Below, piece after piece: positions 1 through 7,454 of a stretch of 32,957 nucleotides of DNA. Every line of letters starts with the position of its first letter. Position 1 is the stretch's first letter. The notes beneath the pieces are model-generated. The model had not been told where the DNA came from. It was given only the letters and a program-made list of their open reading frames with translations, and searched no databases. The stretch is from CAYFHQ01 sp964342805 (lineage in GTDB: Bacteria; Bacillota; Clostridia; Peptostreptococcales; Acidaminobacteraceae): positions 1 to 32,957 of the forward strand of contig CAYFHQ010000033.1 in NCBI GenBank assembly GCA_964342805.1. Reading direction: 5' to 3'. The position numbers and the translations under genes were made by a program.

Positions 1-190
1 TGGTACCACCACGACCGGTTTCTGAGGACGAACCTGCACCAGCCATAGTTTGTGAAAACGTTTCAGAAAACGTAACTTTTGAAGCCTTGTAACCAACTGT
101 GTTAACGTTGGCGATATTATTACCAATGACGTCCATTCTAACCTGGTGTGCACGAAGTGAAGATACACCAGAGTACATAGATCTCATCAT
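1..190 (-). CDS. flgE: Flagellar hook protein FlgE, N-terminal part (runs off window)
   Basis: FlgE is the structural subunit of the flagellar hook, exported by the flagellar type III apparatus. Only the first 63 residues lie in the window. They begin MMRSMYSGVSSLRAHQVRMD and continue with IGNNIANVNTVGYK, the signature of the flagellar rod/hook N-terminal domain (Flg_bb_rod). The ATG at 190 is chosen because AAGGAGG lies 8 bases upstream (199-205); a second in-frame ATG follows immediately. It is the last gene of the flagellar operon in the window, behind flgD and the TIGR02530-type gene, the usual Clostridia and Bacillus order. FlgE rather than FlgF or FlgG is inferred from this position and from the MxRSMYSGVSGL-type start. 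The truncation is caused by the window edge. Its ribosome binding site lies inside a predicted hairpin. Confidence 0.93.
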   Translation of the reverse strand, partial: MMRSMYSGVSSLRAHQVRMDVIGNNIANVNTVGYKASKVTFSETFSQTMAGAGSSSETGRGGT

Positions 191-198
191 AATATGTT

Positions 199-221
199 CC
201 TCCTTAAAGGTTGAAAGGAGG
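199..221 (-). promoter_or_regulatory. Hairpin sequestering the flgE ribosome binding site
   Basis: On the transcribed (minus) strand, CCTCCTT (215-221) is followed after nine bases by AAGGAGG (199-205), the Shine-Dalgarno sequence of flgE. The arms form a perfect 7-bp stem covering the whole site. Just upstream, ACCGCACC (220-227) overlaps the anti-SD arm by two bases and can pair perfectly with GGTGCGGT (289-296) near the end of the preceding gene. That pairing would compete with SD sequestration. The complementarity is read directly from the sequence; a regulatory role is inference. Confidence 0.5.
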
Positions 222-278
222 TGCGGTGTGGGCCCTATCCGGCGATCAAGGGCCATTTGCTTCCTCTATGAGGTCCAG

Positions 279-686
279 CTATACGATTACCGCACCGTCT
301 ATATTTGTAAACACTTGTTCTTTCAATTGATCGTCTGTTGCTGCTGTAATGATTGTTCTGTTCTTTACATTGGCGATGAATGCCTTGTTATCCATGAGAA
401 TCAATGCTTCTTTTATCCCCTTGGATGCCGCTTTGTTAACTGCCCCTTCTATCTTCTCAAGATCCTTCTGATCTAGGTTGATATTGCGGGTCTGTAGTCG
501 TGACATTGCGTGCTTGGAAAACTTAACTTCCTTGCCCGATTGTTGTACTTTACCGAGAACGTCCTGGAAACTCGGTCCAAATGGTCTTTGTGATGTTTGC
601 TTCTGCTTTTGTTGATTGACCTTCTCATTTTGTAAAACATTCGATCGCCTGAGAACGTAATCATTGTTCATCATTCGATTCGTCAT
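279..686 (-). CDS. Flagellar operon protein, TIGR02530 family
   Basis: This 135-residue soluble protein lies between flgD and flgE, where Clostridia and Bacillus fla operons usually carry a small protein of the TIGR02530 'flagellar operon protein' family. The family-like core is FSKHAMSRLQTRNI (about residues 56-69), then EALILMDNKAFIANVKNRTI and ITAATD (about 93-118). The N-terminal third is rich in Q, K and N and is probably disordered. It has no signal peptide or membrane segment. Its molecular role is not well established; a function in hook assembly is suggested only by position. The ATG at 686 is preceded by AGGTGGTGAC, which fits as a ribosome binding site. Family assignment was made from the motif and context, not a search. 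Confidence 0.85.
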   Translation of the reverse strand: MTNRMMNNDYVLRRSNVLQNEKVNQQKQKQTSQRPFGPSFQDVLGKVQQSGKEVKFSKHAMSRLQTRNINLDQKDLEKIEGAVNKAASKGIKEALILMDNKAFIANVKNRTIITAATDDQLKEQVFTNIDGAVIV

Positions 687-697
687 GTTGTCACCAC

Positions 698-1162
698 CTA
701 CTCGAGGGCTTCCTTAGCTTTGTTGAACTTGATCATTTCATTCAACAATTGAACGTTAACTTCTTTAAGCTCCTTGATTGCTGCAAGTGTTTCGTCTGCT
801 TTATCATCGCTTGTGGATGAACCCGATGAATTGCTTTCAGCAAGTTTAACTAGGTTCTCGTTGATTGTCTCCAGTTGTTTTGATAGAGCCTCTTGATTCT
901 GAAGTTGTCCTGATGTTGACTCTGATATGTTATTCAGCTGTTCAACTGAAGAAAACTGCGCCATTTGTGCGATAAAATCTTTGTTATCCATTGGGCTAAG
1001 CGGATCCTGATACTGAAGTTGAGTTGTAAGAATTCTAAGAAATGCATCTTTGTCCATTGCGTTATTCTTCAACTTCTTCTGGTTAGCCTGGTCTTTCATT
1101 AGAGCGTCTAGACGGGATTTTTGATCGTCACTTAATCCTGTTGGAGAAATAGAAAAACTCAT
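698..1162 (-). CDS. flgD: Flagellar hook capping protein FlgD (short form)
   Basis: FlgD forms the temporary cap on the growing hook and promotes FlgE subunit assembly. The 154-residue protein carries the conserved FlgD N-terminal segment, DKDAFLRILTTQLQYQDPL, followed by MDNKDFIAQMAQFSSVEQL (about residues 38-78). The remainder is a Ser/Asp-rich linker (about 109-124) and a helical tail. The C-terminal FlgD Tudor/Ig-like domains of the roughly 220-residue proteobacterial forms are missing. Short FlgD proteins are common in Firmicutes, so this need not be a truncation. TAAGGAGG lies just upstream of the ATG. The gene sits between fliK and the TIGR02530-type gene, with short gaps and no promoter signal between them. 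Confidence 0.93.
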   Translation of the reverse strand: MSFSISPTGLSDDQKSRLDALMKDQANQKKLKNNAMDKDAFLRILTTQLQYQDPLSPMDNKDFIAQMAQFSSVEQLNNISESTSGQLQNQEALSKQLETINENLVKLAESNSSGSSTSDDKADETLAAIKELKEVNVQLLNEMIKFNKAKEALE

Positions 1163-1174
1163 CCCTTCACCTCC

Positions 1175-2608
1175 TTATCCAAGATATTCAATCGTGGAGT
1201 TCATTCCTGCTAAACTTCGGTTAATCGATTCCAAGGATACGCTTTCAGCGTTATCTAAGCTAAAAACACCTGATTTCTTCTGCTTGCGCATTCCGAAAAA
1301 TCTTTCTTCAAATGATTGATCTTCTGGGTTGCTATCCTGTCGTACATTTACTTCCATGCCTTCAATGCTATACCCCTTGTCGTCCAGGGCATTTTTTAAG
1401 TCAGATAAGTTCGATTCCAAAGCTTCTTTGACCGTTTGATTCTCAACTTGGATCTCAGCCATGAGAACACCCTTATGAATCGAAACCTTCAACTCAACAT
1501 TCCCCAGATCTGCAGGCTTAAGCTTGATCAACATTTCAGAACCTTGTTCCGTTACATTCAGCTGCAAGCGTGTACCATTAACCACCTGCTCCATAATCTT
1601 CTGGGACATTTGTGGGCGTGTTGTTTCAGCGGTTGCGGATACCTCAGCACTTTTGATTAAGGTGTTTTCAAACTTAAGAACGTCTACCTGTTCTCCAGCA
1701 CTGTCCTTAACCATCTGGTCACCTGCGTCAGTTGACCCCGCTTCTGCCTTCGTTACCTGGCCGTCAACTTCCTTTGAAGGTCCATCACTTGGTTTGTCAG
1801 CAGCCACTTGGTTGGTGGGCTTAACCGCTTCCACCGGCTTAACCTCGCTGGCACTTGTGGTTTCCTTAACCTGAGTGTCACTTGTTTCAACAGCTTGTGT
1901 CTGGTCCTTGTCCACTTTACCTTGCGACTTGGCCTCCATCGGCTGTTGTTGGTTTGTGGTCTGTACACTTTCAAGCATATCTGAGAATGCTTCTGGTGTA
2001 GCCTGAACCACTTCCTGCTGGGCTGTTTCGACCTTTTGGAGCAAATGTTCCACTTGCTCAATCGAAATGGCCTGGTCTCCTTGGACTTGCTCCATATTCT
2101 TGATAGCCGTTTCTAAGAAAACTTCTACCTTTTCAAGGATGTTCACCATCTCAACCTGTAGGGCTTCTGGATGGACTTCCATGGCACCTGCATCAAGTTT
2201 CACCAGCATGGCTTCCAAGTTTTCCATCATCTCAGGCGGAATCATTTCCATTAACTCAACCGCTTCTTCATCGGTCAAGCCCAATTTCGTCAGTAGCTTT
2301 TTGACCTTTTCAAAGGTCTCGTCTACTTCCTTAACTTCATTGGTTTCTCCAGCCAGCTTTTCATTGTCAACCTGGTCTTCCTTGGTGGCTTTCACAGGTT
2401 TCTTAGCTGATCGTACTTCTTGACGGATCGTTTCTTTCTCATTCAGTTTTTCGGTTTCACCTGCCCCTGTGTCTTGTGGTTCAACAGTTGTCTTTTCATT
2501 CAACACATTTTCAAACGACTGTTTTGGCTTTCTGGCCATCATAGGTGCCTGTGATCGAGAACTGAGTAATCCGTCTGGACGAATTCCTAATTCTCGTACG
2601 TTCAACAT
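1175..2608 (-). CDS. fliK: Flagellar hook-length control protein FliK
   Basis: FliK is the secreted molecular ruler that sets hook length and triggers the substrate-specificity switch of the export gate through FlhB. The 477-residue protein has the typical architecture. A long, variable, low-complexity acidic and Gln/Thr/Val-rich region spans about residues 30-320. It is followed by the conserved C-terminal Flg_hook domain (PF02120-type, about 335-435), recognised by LQLNVTEQGSEMLIKLKPADLG followed by VELKVS and AEIQVEN (the first motif spans about 350-371). The ATG at 2608 follows AGGAGGTGAG. It lies between the MotE-like gene and flgD, the standard fla-operon position. A second FliK-like protein is encoded at 17762-19411, so the paralogues should not be confused. 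Confidence 0.92.
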   Translation of the reverse strand: MLNVRELGIRPDGLLSSRSQAPMMARKPKQSFENVLNEKTTVEPQDTGAGETEKLNEKETIRQEVRSAKKPVKATKEDQVDNEKLAGETNEVKEVDETFEKVKKLLTKLGLTDEEAVELMEMIPPEMMENLEAMLVKLDAGAMEVHPEALQVEMVNILEKVEVFLETAIKNMEQVQGDQAISIEQVEHLLQKVETAQQEVVQATPEAFSDMLESVQTTNQQQPMEAKSQGKVDKDQTQAVETSDTQVKETTSASEVKPVEAVKPTNQVAADKPSDGPSKEVDGQVTKAEAGSTDAGDQMVKDSAGEQVDVLKFENTLIKSAEVSATAETTRPQMSQKIMEQVVNGTRLQLNVTEQGSEMLIKLKPADLGNVELKVSIHKGVLMAEIQVENQTVKEALESNLSDLKNALDDKGYSIEGMEVNVRQDSNPEDQSFEERFFGMRKQKKSGVFSLDNAESVSLESINRSLAGMNSTIEYLG

Positions 2609-2616
2609 CTCACCTC

Positions 2617-3861
2617 CTAATTGATATTGGGCAACATGAGCTTTCTAGAAAGTTCTGCTGCCAAGGTTTCGTTATAAGTCGCTAGGATTTCTCCTACCTT
2701 CTTTGAGTTAAAACGAGATAAGATTTCCAAGGCCACATTTTCATCGGTTATGATGATCGTGTCTCCACTCTCCAAATCATAAATACGAGGTGCCGCGCTG
2801 TTACGGATCATCTTTTCGATAACAGCTGCCACCTGCCCGATGCCCATGTTGCCATATATATCAACCATCTCAGTAACTTTATCGTCAAATTCCTTGTAAA
2901 TCTTTAATGATTTTAGCAAATCTCCTGTAAAATCATCCACACCTTTTTCAATGACCAACTGGTCCTTGATTTCATTGACCAAAGAAAACACAAAATTATC
3001 GTCTCCAGCCTTTGCTAATACTTGGCCTGCCTTGACTGGACCCATCTCCAAATACAGCTTGGCAAGTTCTTCTAATGAGTAAGTGGACGTATTGCCAATC
3101 AGGTCAACAAGCTTAGAAATATCCTCAGTGGAGTAAATTTCTGCAATACTTCTCAACTCCACCTCGCGATTACGCATATCAGCAATACTCGTCCGAATGG
3201 CCTGGGCCACACTGGTTTCCATGTGGGTCATGATCTTGTTGAAGTCCTCCGTGGGGAGTAACTTCATTAACTTGGCAGCCTCCTCAGGAGTCATAACACT
3301 CAAAACAGCTGCCAAATTCTTGTGACCATTGACCGACTCTGCCATCATGAACTGCATTTCTTCAACAGCAGTTGGCAAGGACAAACTCTTCAGATAATCC
3401 GCCTTCTTCATGATTTCTTCGCTCTGTTCCACCTGAATCTGCTCCAGGGTTGTTGCCACAATATCCTTTTGGACAGTCTGGTTCCGAATCTCCTCAAGGA
3501 TTAACCGGGTCGCATTTGGATTCATTCGTAGCATGTGCTTCACAACTTCGTCATAAGTTGCACGGTCTTCATTATCTAGGAGAATCATTTTATCCACAGC
3601 CCGCTTGCTGTCAATACTGAGCATGTACTCGGCTATCTCCTTCAATTGCTGGCTGATTTCTTGTTCCGTAGGAAAAGAGTCAAAGTAACTCCCCACAGGT
3701 CCAGGTACCTGAGACAACATTTGGTTGGCTTGCATCTGGAAGGAAGGTGACGCATAGTAAAAACCACCCAATACAAGGATGGGTACAATGATGAAGACTA
3801 AAATAATAATAATCATCGTCTTTACTGCACCGCCGGATTTGTCATTTTTCTTTTCTGCCAT
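2617..3861 (-). CDS. MotE-like flagellar operon membrane protein (MgtE-N/FliG-like repeats)
   Basis: This 414-residue protein occupies the fliJ-to-fliK position held in Bacillus by ylxF, which encodes a MotE-family protein. It has a cytoplasmic N-terminus (residues 1-14, KK-rich), one transmembrane helix (about 15-36) and a long, charged helical extracytoplasmic region. Two segments resemble the helical repeats shared by MgtE-N and FliG middle domains: LSVMTPEEAAKLMKLLPTED (about 187-206) and LSRFNSKKVGEILATYNE (about 383-400). Typical MotE-like proteins are about 200 residues, so this one is roughly double length, with a middle region I do not recognise. MotE-type proteins are proposed to act as stator-associated chaperones. 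Assigning that role here is inference. The start overlaps the fliJ stop by one base (TAATG), which suggests translational coupling. Confidence 0.68.
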   Translation of the reverse strand: MAEKKNDKSGGAVKTMIIIILVFIIVPILVLGGFYYASPSFQMQANQMLSQVPGPVGSYFDSFPTEQEISQQLKEIAEYMLSIDSKRAVDKMILLDNEDRATYDEVVKHMLRMNPNATRLILEEIRNQTVQKDIVATTLEQIQVEQSEEIMKKADYLKSLSLPTAVEEMQFMMAESVNGHKNLAAVLSVMTPEEAAKLMKLLPTEDFNKIMTHMETSVAQAIRTSIADMRNREVELRSIAEIYSTEDISKLVDLIGNTSTYSLEELAKLYLEMGPVKAGQVLAKAGDDNFVFSLVNEIKDQLVIEKGVDDFTGDLLKSLKIYKEFDDKVTEMVDIYGNMGIGQVAAVIEKMIRNSAAPRIYDLESGDTIIITDENVALEILSRFNSKKVGEILATYNETLAAELSRKLMLPNIN

Positions 3862-4313
3862 TATTGGTCACCACGCTTCTTTGAACTCTGGTAATTTACG
3901 ATTTCCTCTATCTGCTTATTCTCAGCGGAATTGACCGCTTCATAATAACTTTCTTGTTCCCGCTCCTTGAGCTTCTCCATGATTTTTCTTTCCTTCATGG
4001 CTTCTGCCAGCTCAATTTTTATCTGTGCAACACGCAGGCGAATGTCACCCAGAAGCAAGTCCACTTGCTCTTGTTTATCCTGAATATGCTTTTTTCCACT
4101 GTTGAGCACCTGAAAATCTCCGGCATTTACACCAGACTCCATTTGAGTCATAAAATACTGTTGAAAACGGGCTAGCTCTGCTTCCAGGTCCAGCTTCAAC
4201 TGTGTAGCCTTTTGTAGCTCTGCATTGGCTTCAGACAACTTGTTTTTTACATCTTCTTCATGGTCCATGCGCAACTGCAAAAGTCGCTCATACCTAAATA
4301 TAAACCGCTTCAT
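3861..4313 (-). CDS. fliJ: Flagellar export protein FliJ
   Basis: FliJ is the coiled-coil stalk of the flagellar type III export ATPase. It sits in the FliI hexamer and links it to the gate protein FlhA. The 150-residue protein starts MKRFIFRYERLLQLR, matching the family's FxF.YxxLLxL N-terminus. The rest is an almost continuous charged coiled coil rich in K, E, Q and L, with no membrane segment. The length is standard (about 145-150). The gene lies directly behind fliI with an 10-base gap, and its stop overlaps the start of the MotE-like gene. Sequence conservation in FliJ is low, so the call relies on size, heptad pattern, N-terminus and position together. Confidence 0.88.
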   Translation of the reverse strand: MKRFIFRYERLLQLRMDHEEDVKNKLSEANAELQKATQLKLDLEAELARFQQYFMTQMESGVNAGDFQVLNSGKKHIQDKQEQVDLLLGDIRLRVAQIKIELAEAMKERKIMEKLKEREQESYYEAVNSAENKQIEEIVNYQSSKKRGDQ

Positions 4314-4323
4314 TGTGGACCAC

Positions 4324-5634
4324 CTATTGAACGATATTCACTAATCGTGAAACCGTTTCGTCATACATTGCATTTTCATGCATATCCTGTGACAGAAAGG
4401 ACATGAAATCTCTGTACTTGTCTATGGCATTATCAATCGCTGGGTTGGTCCCTTTGGCATAGGCCCCAATATTGATCAAGTCCTCTGCTTCATTGTAGGT
4501 CGACAATATTTCATTAAAATCTCTTGACGCTCTCAGATGCGCATTATCCACAATTTGTGGCATAACCCGACTGACACTGCCCAAAATATCAATAGCTGGA
4601 TAATGGCCCATATTTGCCAAACGTCGGGACAGTAAAATGTGCCCATCCAAAATCCCACGTACGGCATCAGAAATCGGCTCATTAAAGTCATCACCATCGA
4701 CCAGTACCGTATAAAGACCTGTTATTGACCCATGGGCTGAATTGCCGGCTCGCTCCAAGAGACGGGGCAAAACAGCAAATACAGAAGGGGTATAACCCCG
4801 AGTAACTGGGGGTTCTCCAACAGCCAAGCCCACCTCACGTTGGGCCATGGAAAACCGTGTAAGGGAGTCCATCATCAAGACCACATTTTTCCCTTGATCA
4901 CGGAAATACTCAGCCACTGAAGTGGCCAACATGGCGCCCTTAACACGTACCAGGGCTGGTTGATCAGAGGTAGCTATGATCAGTACAGAACGTTTTAAGC
5001 CCTCTTCGCCCAGTTCATTCTCAATAAACTCCCTAACCTCACGCCCCCGCTCTCCTATAAGGGCAATCACATTCACATCTGCTGCTGTATTCTTAGCAAT
5101 CATACCAAGGAGGGTACTCTTTCCTACGCCCGAGCCAGCAAAAATGCCGACACGCTGGCCTCGACCACAGGTGATCAGGCCGTCAATAGCCCGTACCCCC
5201 AAGGCCAATGACTCCGTAATCCGATCTCTTGTTAAGGGGTTAGGAGGATCATTATCCGCTTGATATTGCTTATGGGTTACAGGTTTTGGCATGCCATCAA
5301 TGGGTTGGCCCAAACCATTGAGCACGCGGCCCAAGAGGTTTTCCCCAACATCCACATTTAAAGAATGGCCCGATGCAACAACCTTGCTGCCCGGACCAAT
5401 GCCTGCCATATCCCCAAGTGGCATCAAGAAAACTGTTTTTTCCTTAAAGCCAACTACTTCTGCTTTCAGTGGTTGGTCACCTTTCAGTGGATAGACTAGA
5501 CATACTTCACCTAGTTCCACAGCAGGACCATCGGACTCAATGGTCAAACCAACCAGTTTTGAAACACGACCTGAGTACTTGATCAGGTTCATGGTTTGAA
5601 GTGCATTTTTATATTTATCTATGGGAAAGGTCAT
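4324..5634 (-). CDS. fliI: Flagellum-specific ATPase FliI
   Basis: FliI is the cytoplasmic ATPase of the flagellar type III export apparatus, related to the F1-ATPase beta subunit. Visible motifs are the Walker A loop GIFAGSGVGKSTL, the following GERGREVREFIE, the Walker B region NVVLMMDSLTRF and SVFAVLPRLLERAG. The reading frame is open to 5730. I chose the ATG at 5634 (MTFPIDKYKNALQTMN) because it lies 4 bases after the fliH stop. It gives 436 residues, matching the roughly 440-residue family, and aligns with known FliI N-termini. The upstream 32 codons lie over fliH and look unlike FliI. The Shine-Dalgarno is weak, so coupling to fliH translation is likely. Confidence 0.95.
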   Translation of the reverse strand: MTFPIDKYKNALQTMNLIKYSGRVSKLVGLTIESDGPAVELGEVCLVYPLKGDQPLKAEVVGFKEKTVFLMPLGDMAGIGPGSKVVASGHSLNVDVGENLLGRVLNGLGQPIDGMPKPVTHKQYQADNDPPNPLTRDRITESLALGVRAIDGLITCGRGQRVGIFAGSGVGKSTLLGMIAKNTAADVNVIALIGERGREVREFIENELGEEGLKRSVLIIATSDQPALVRVKGAMLATSVAEYFRDQGKNVVLMMDSLTRFSMAQREVGLAVGEPPVTRGYTPSVFAVLPRLLERAGNSAHGSITGLYTVLVDGDDFNEPISDAVRGILDGHILLSRRLANMGHYPAIDILGSVSRVMPQIVDNAHLRASRDFNEILSTYNEAEDLINIGAYAKGTNPAIDNAIDKYRDFMSFLSQDMHENAMYDETVSRLVNIVQ

Positions 5635-5638
5635 GATA

Positions 5639-6445
5639 TCACTCGCTTTGCAATAGTTCCTTGAAAGTTGCTCGTATTTGCTCAAACTGGGTCCAGACAC
5701 TACTATCCACACTTCCAGCAGAGGTATCAATCACACATGAGCCATGAACCAAGGACGAGTCATGTTTGATCGTTATGGTGTCCAAATTTTCGCTGAGGGC
5801 CAATATCCTGTCTCGAATACTAATGGCATAGTCATAATCCTCGACCGACACACGGAGGGTCAGATTATCCGTGTAGGCACACTTTTCCAAGGCGCTATGG
5901 ATTAATCCTTCAATCACATCACGGTCTTCCTCCACCCGTTTTCGTAGAATGGTTTCAATGGTATCTAAGACCAACTCTACTACTTCTGGCTCAGCGTTGA
6001 CCAACAAATCCTTATACTGCTGGACAGCCTGCTCCTTGATTTGCAGGGCATCGGCAATAATCTGTTGGGCTTCATGTTGGCCGGCCTGAACGGCTTCTTC
6101 ATAGCCTGCCGTATATCCATCTTGCTTAGCCTGCTCCAAGATCCCCTTGGCATTTTCATAGGCCTCCGAGATAATCTGTTCAGAATCAGACTCTGCCCGT
6201 CCAAGAATTTCCCGGACGTCTTGATTGGCTTGTTCCAGCATGTCCTCGATGTCTTCTTTAGAAATCGTTGGCATTGCAGGGCCTTCTTCAACGTTAGCAG
6301 GTTCAGAAGCTTCAGTGTCAGAAGGAGCTACTGTTTCATTTTCTATTGGGTCGATCTTGGGTTTTACCTTTGTTGACAAAACAAACTTCTTATCATTGAG
6401 AATCACTTGGGATGATCGAATTAAACGTTTAGACAATGATCTCAT
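5639..6445 (-). CDS. fliH: Flagellar assembly protein FliH
   Basis: FliH is the dimeric regulator that holds FliI ATPase at the export gate and links it to the C-ring, like a V/F-ATPase peripheral stalk. The protein has the LSKRLIRSSQV start typical of Firmicutes FliH, then an acidic linker. A helical region (about residues 70-150) contains QANQDVREILGRAESDSEQI and alanine/glutamate heptads. A C-terminal V-ATPase subunit E-like domain follows (EVVELVLDTIETILRKRV onward). Two starts are credible. The ATG at 6445 gives 268 residues, but GGAGG lies only two bases upstream. A TTG at 6436 is better spaced from GGAGGAG and would start MSKRLIRSSQV. Both overlap the end of fliG. An ATG further out at 6463 lacks support. 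Confidence 0.88.
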   Translation of the reverse strand: MRSLSKRLIRSSQVILNDKKFVLSTKVKPKIDPIENETVAPSDTEASEPANVEEGPAMPTISKEDIEDMLEQANQDVREILGRAESDSEQIISEAYENAKGILEQAKQDGYTAGYEEAVQAGQHEAQQIIADALQIKEQAVQQYKDLLVNAEPEVVELVLDTIETILRKRVEEDRDVIEGLIHSALEKCAYTDNLTLRVSVEDYDYAISIRDRILALSENLDTITIKHDSSLVHGSCVIDTSAGSVDSSVWTQFEQIRATFKELLQSE

Positions 6446-7442
6446 CTCCTCCGCCACGAGCAATAATAATTTCGCCAGCTTCTTCTAGCTTACGGATAAC
6501 GTTAACGATTTTCTGCTGTGCTTCCTCAACATCTCGCAAACGAACAGGTCCCATGAACTCCATATCCTCTGCCAGCATTTCTGACATCCGCTTGGACATG
6601 TTGGCAAAAATAACTTCACGTACCTCTTCAGTCGACCCCTTAAGGGCGATGGCCAAGTCGTTATTGTCGATTTCTCGAATGAAACGCTGAATGGAAACAG
6701 AGTCCAGATTGATAATATCTTCAAATACGAACATACGCTTACGGATTTCCTCAGCAAGGTCTGCATTTTGAATTTCAAGGGTTTCCATAATGAACTTCTC
6801 AGTTCCCCGGTCAACGGAGTTCAAGATGTCTACAATGGACTGAATACCACCAGTAGCGGCGTAGTCCTGGGTCACCATGGACGATAGCTTTCTTTCAAGA
6901 ACCAGTTCTACTTCCTTGATTACCTCAGGAGAGGTACTTTCCATCAAGGCAATCCGCTGGGCAACATCTGCCTGCTTGTCTTGGGGAAGGGCCGCCAGAA
7001 TCGAAGCCGATTGTCCAGGATTCAAGTAAGACAAGATCAGGGCCAGGGTCTGGGGGTGCTCGTTCTGGATAAAGTTCAGGAGCTGACTGGCGTCTGCCTT
7101 ACGAACAAAGTCGAAGGGTCGTACCTGCAAGGACGCAGTAAGCTTGTTGATAATTTCCAGGGCCTTTTGGGAGCCCATTGCCTTTTCCAGTACTTCCTTG
7201 GCATATCCAATACCACCCTCGGAAATAAACTCCTGGGCCAAACAAACCTGATAAAACTCGTCCAGAATGGATTCCTTTTCTTCAGGATCGATCTTTCTCA
7301 TATTAGCAATTTCCAGTGTTAACTCTTCTATTTCTTCATCTGCCAGGTGACTAAAGATCGAAGCAGACTTTTCAGGCCCCAATGAAATCAGCAAAATTGC
7401 AGCTTTCTCTCGGCCACTATATCCTTTTTTTCCTTTTGCCAT
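6429..7442 (-). CDS. fliG: Flagellar motor switch protein FliG
   Basis: FliG forms the upper C-ring of the flagellar motor. It binds FliF at its N-terminus, FliM through its middle domain and the MotA stator through its C-terminal charged ridge. The 337-residue protein is the standard length. It begins MAKGKKGYSGREKAAILLISLG and has the middle-domain motif EHPQTLALILSYL (about residues 129-141). The C-terminal domain contains IQRFIREIDNNDLAIALKGS, including the charged residues expected at the stator interface. It lies between fliF and fliH in the standard order, overlapping fliH. An SD-like GGAG lies about 10 bases upstream of the ATG. There is no sign of truncation. Confidence 0.96.
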   Translation of the reverse strand: MAKGKKGYSGREKAAILLISLGPEKSASIFSHLADEEIEELTLEIANMRKIDPEEKESILDEFYQVCLAQEFISEGGIGYAKEVLEKAMGSQKALEIINKLTASLQVRPFDFVRKADASQLLNFIQNEHPQTLALILSYLNPGQSASILAALPQDKQADVAQRIALMESTSPEVIKEVELVLERKLSSMVTQDYAATGGIQSIVDILNSVDRGTEKFIMETLEIQNADLAEEIRKRMFVFEDIINLDSVSIQRFIREIDNNDLAIALKGSTEEVREVIFANMSKRMSEMLAEDMEFMGPVRLRDVEEAQQKIVNVIRKLEEAGEIIIARGGGDEIIV

Positions 7443-7454
7443 ACTTCAAGACTC

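Noticed and set aside
1..190. flgE as a truncated pseudogene
   Set aside because: The frame is open to the window edge and is cut only by it.
5635..5730. N-terminally extended fliI start
   Set aside because: The extra 32 residues overlap fliH in another frame and do not resemble FliI; the ATG at 5634 gives the standard protein.
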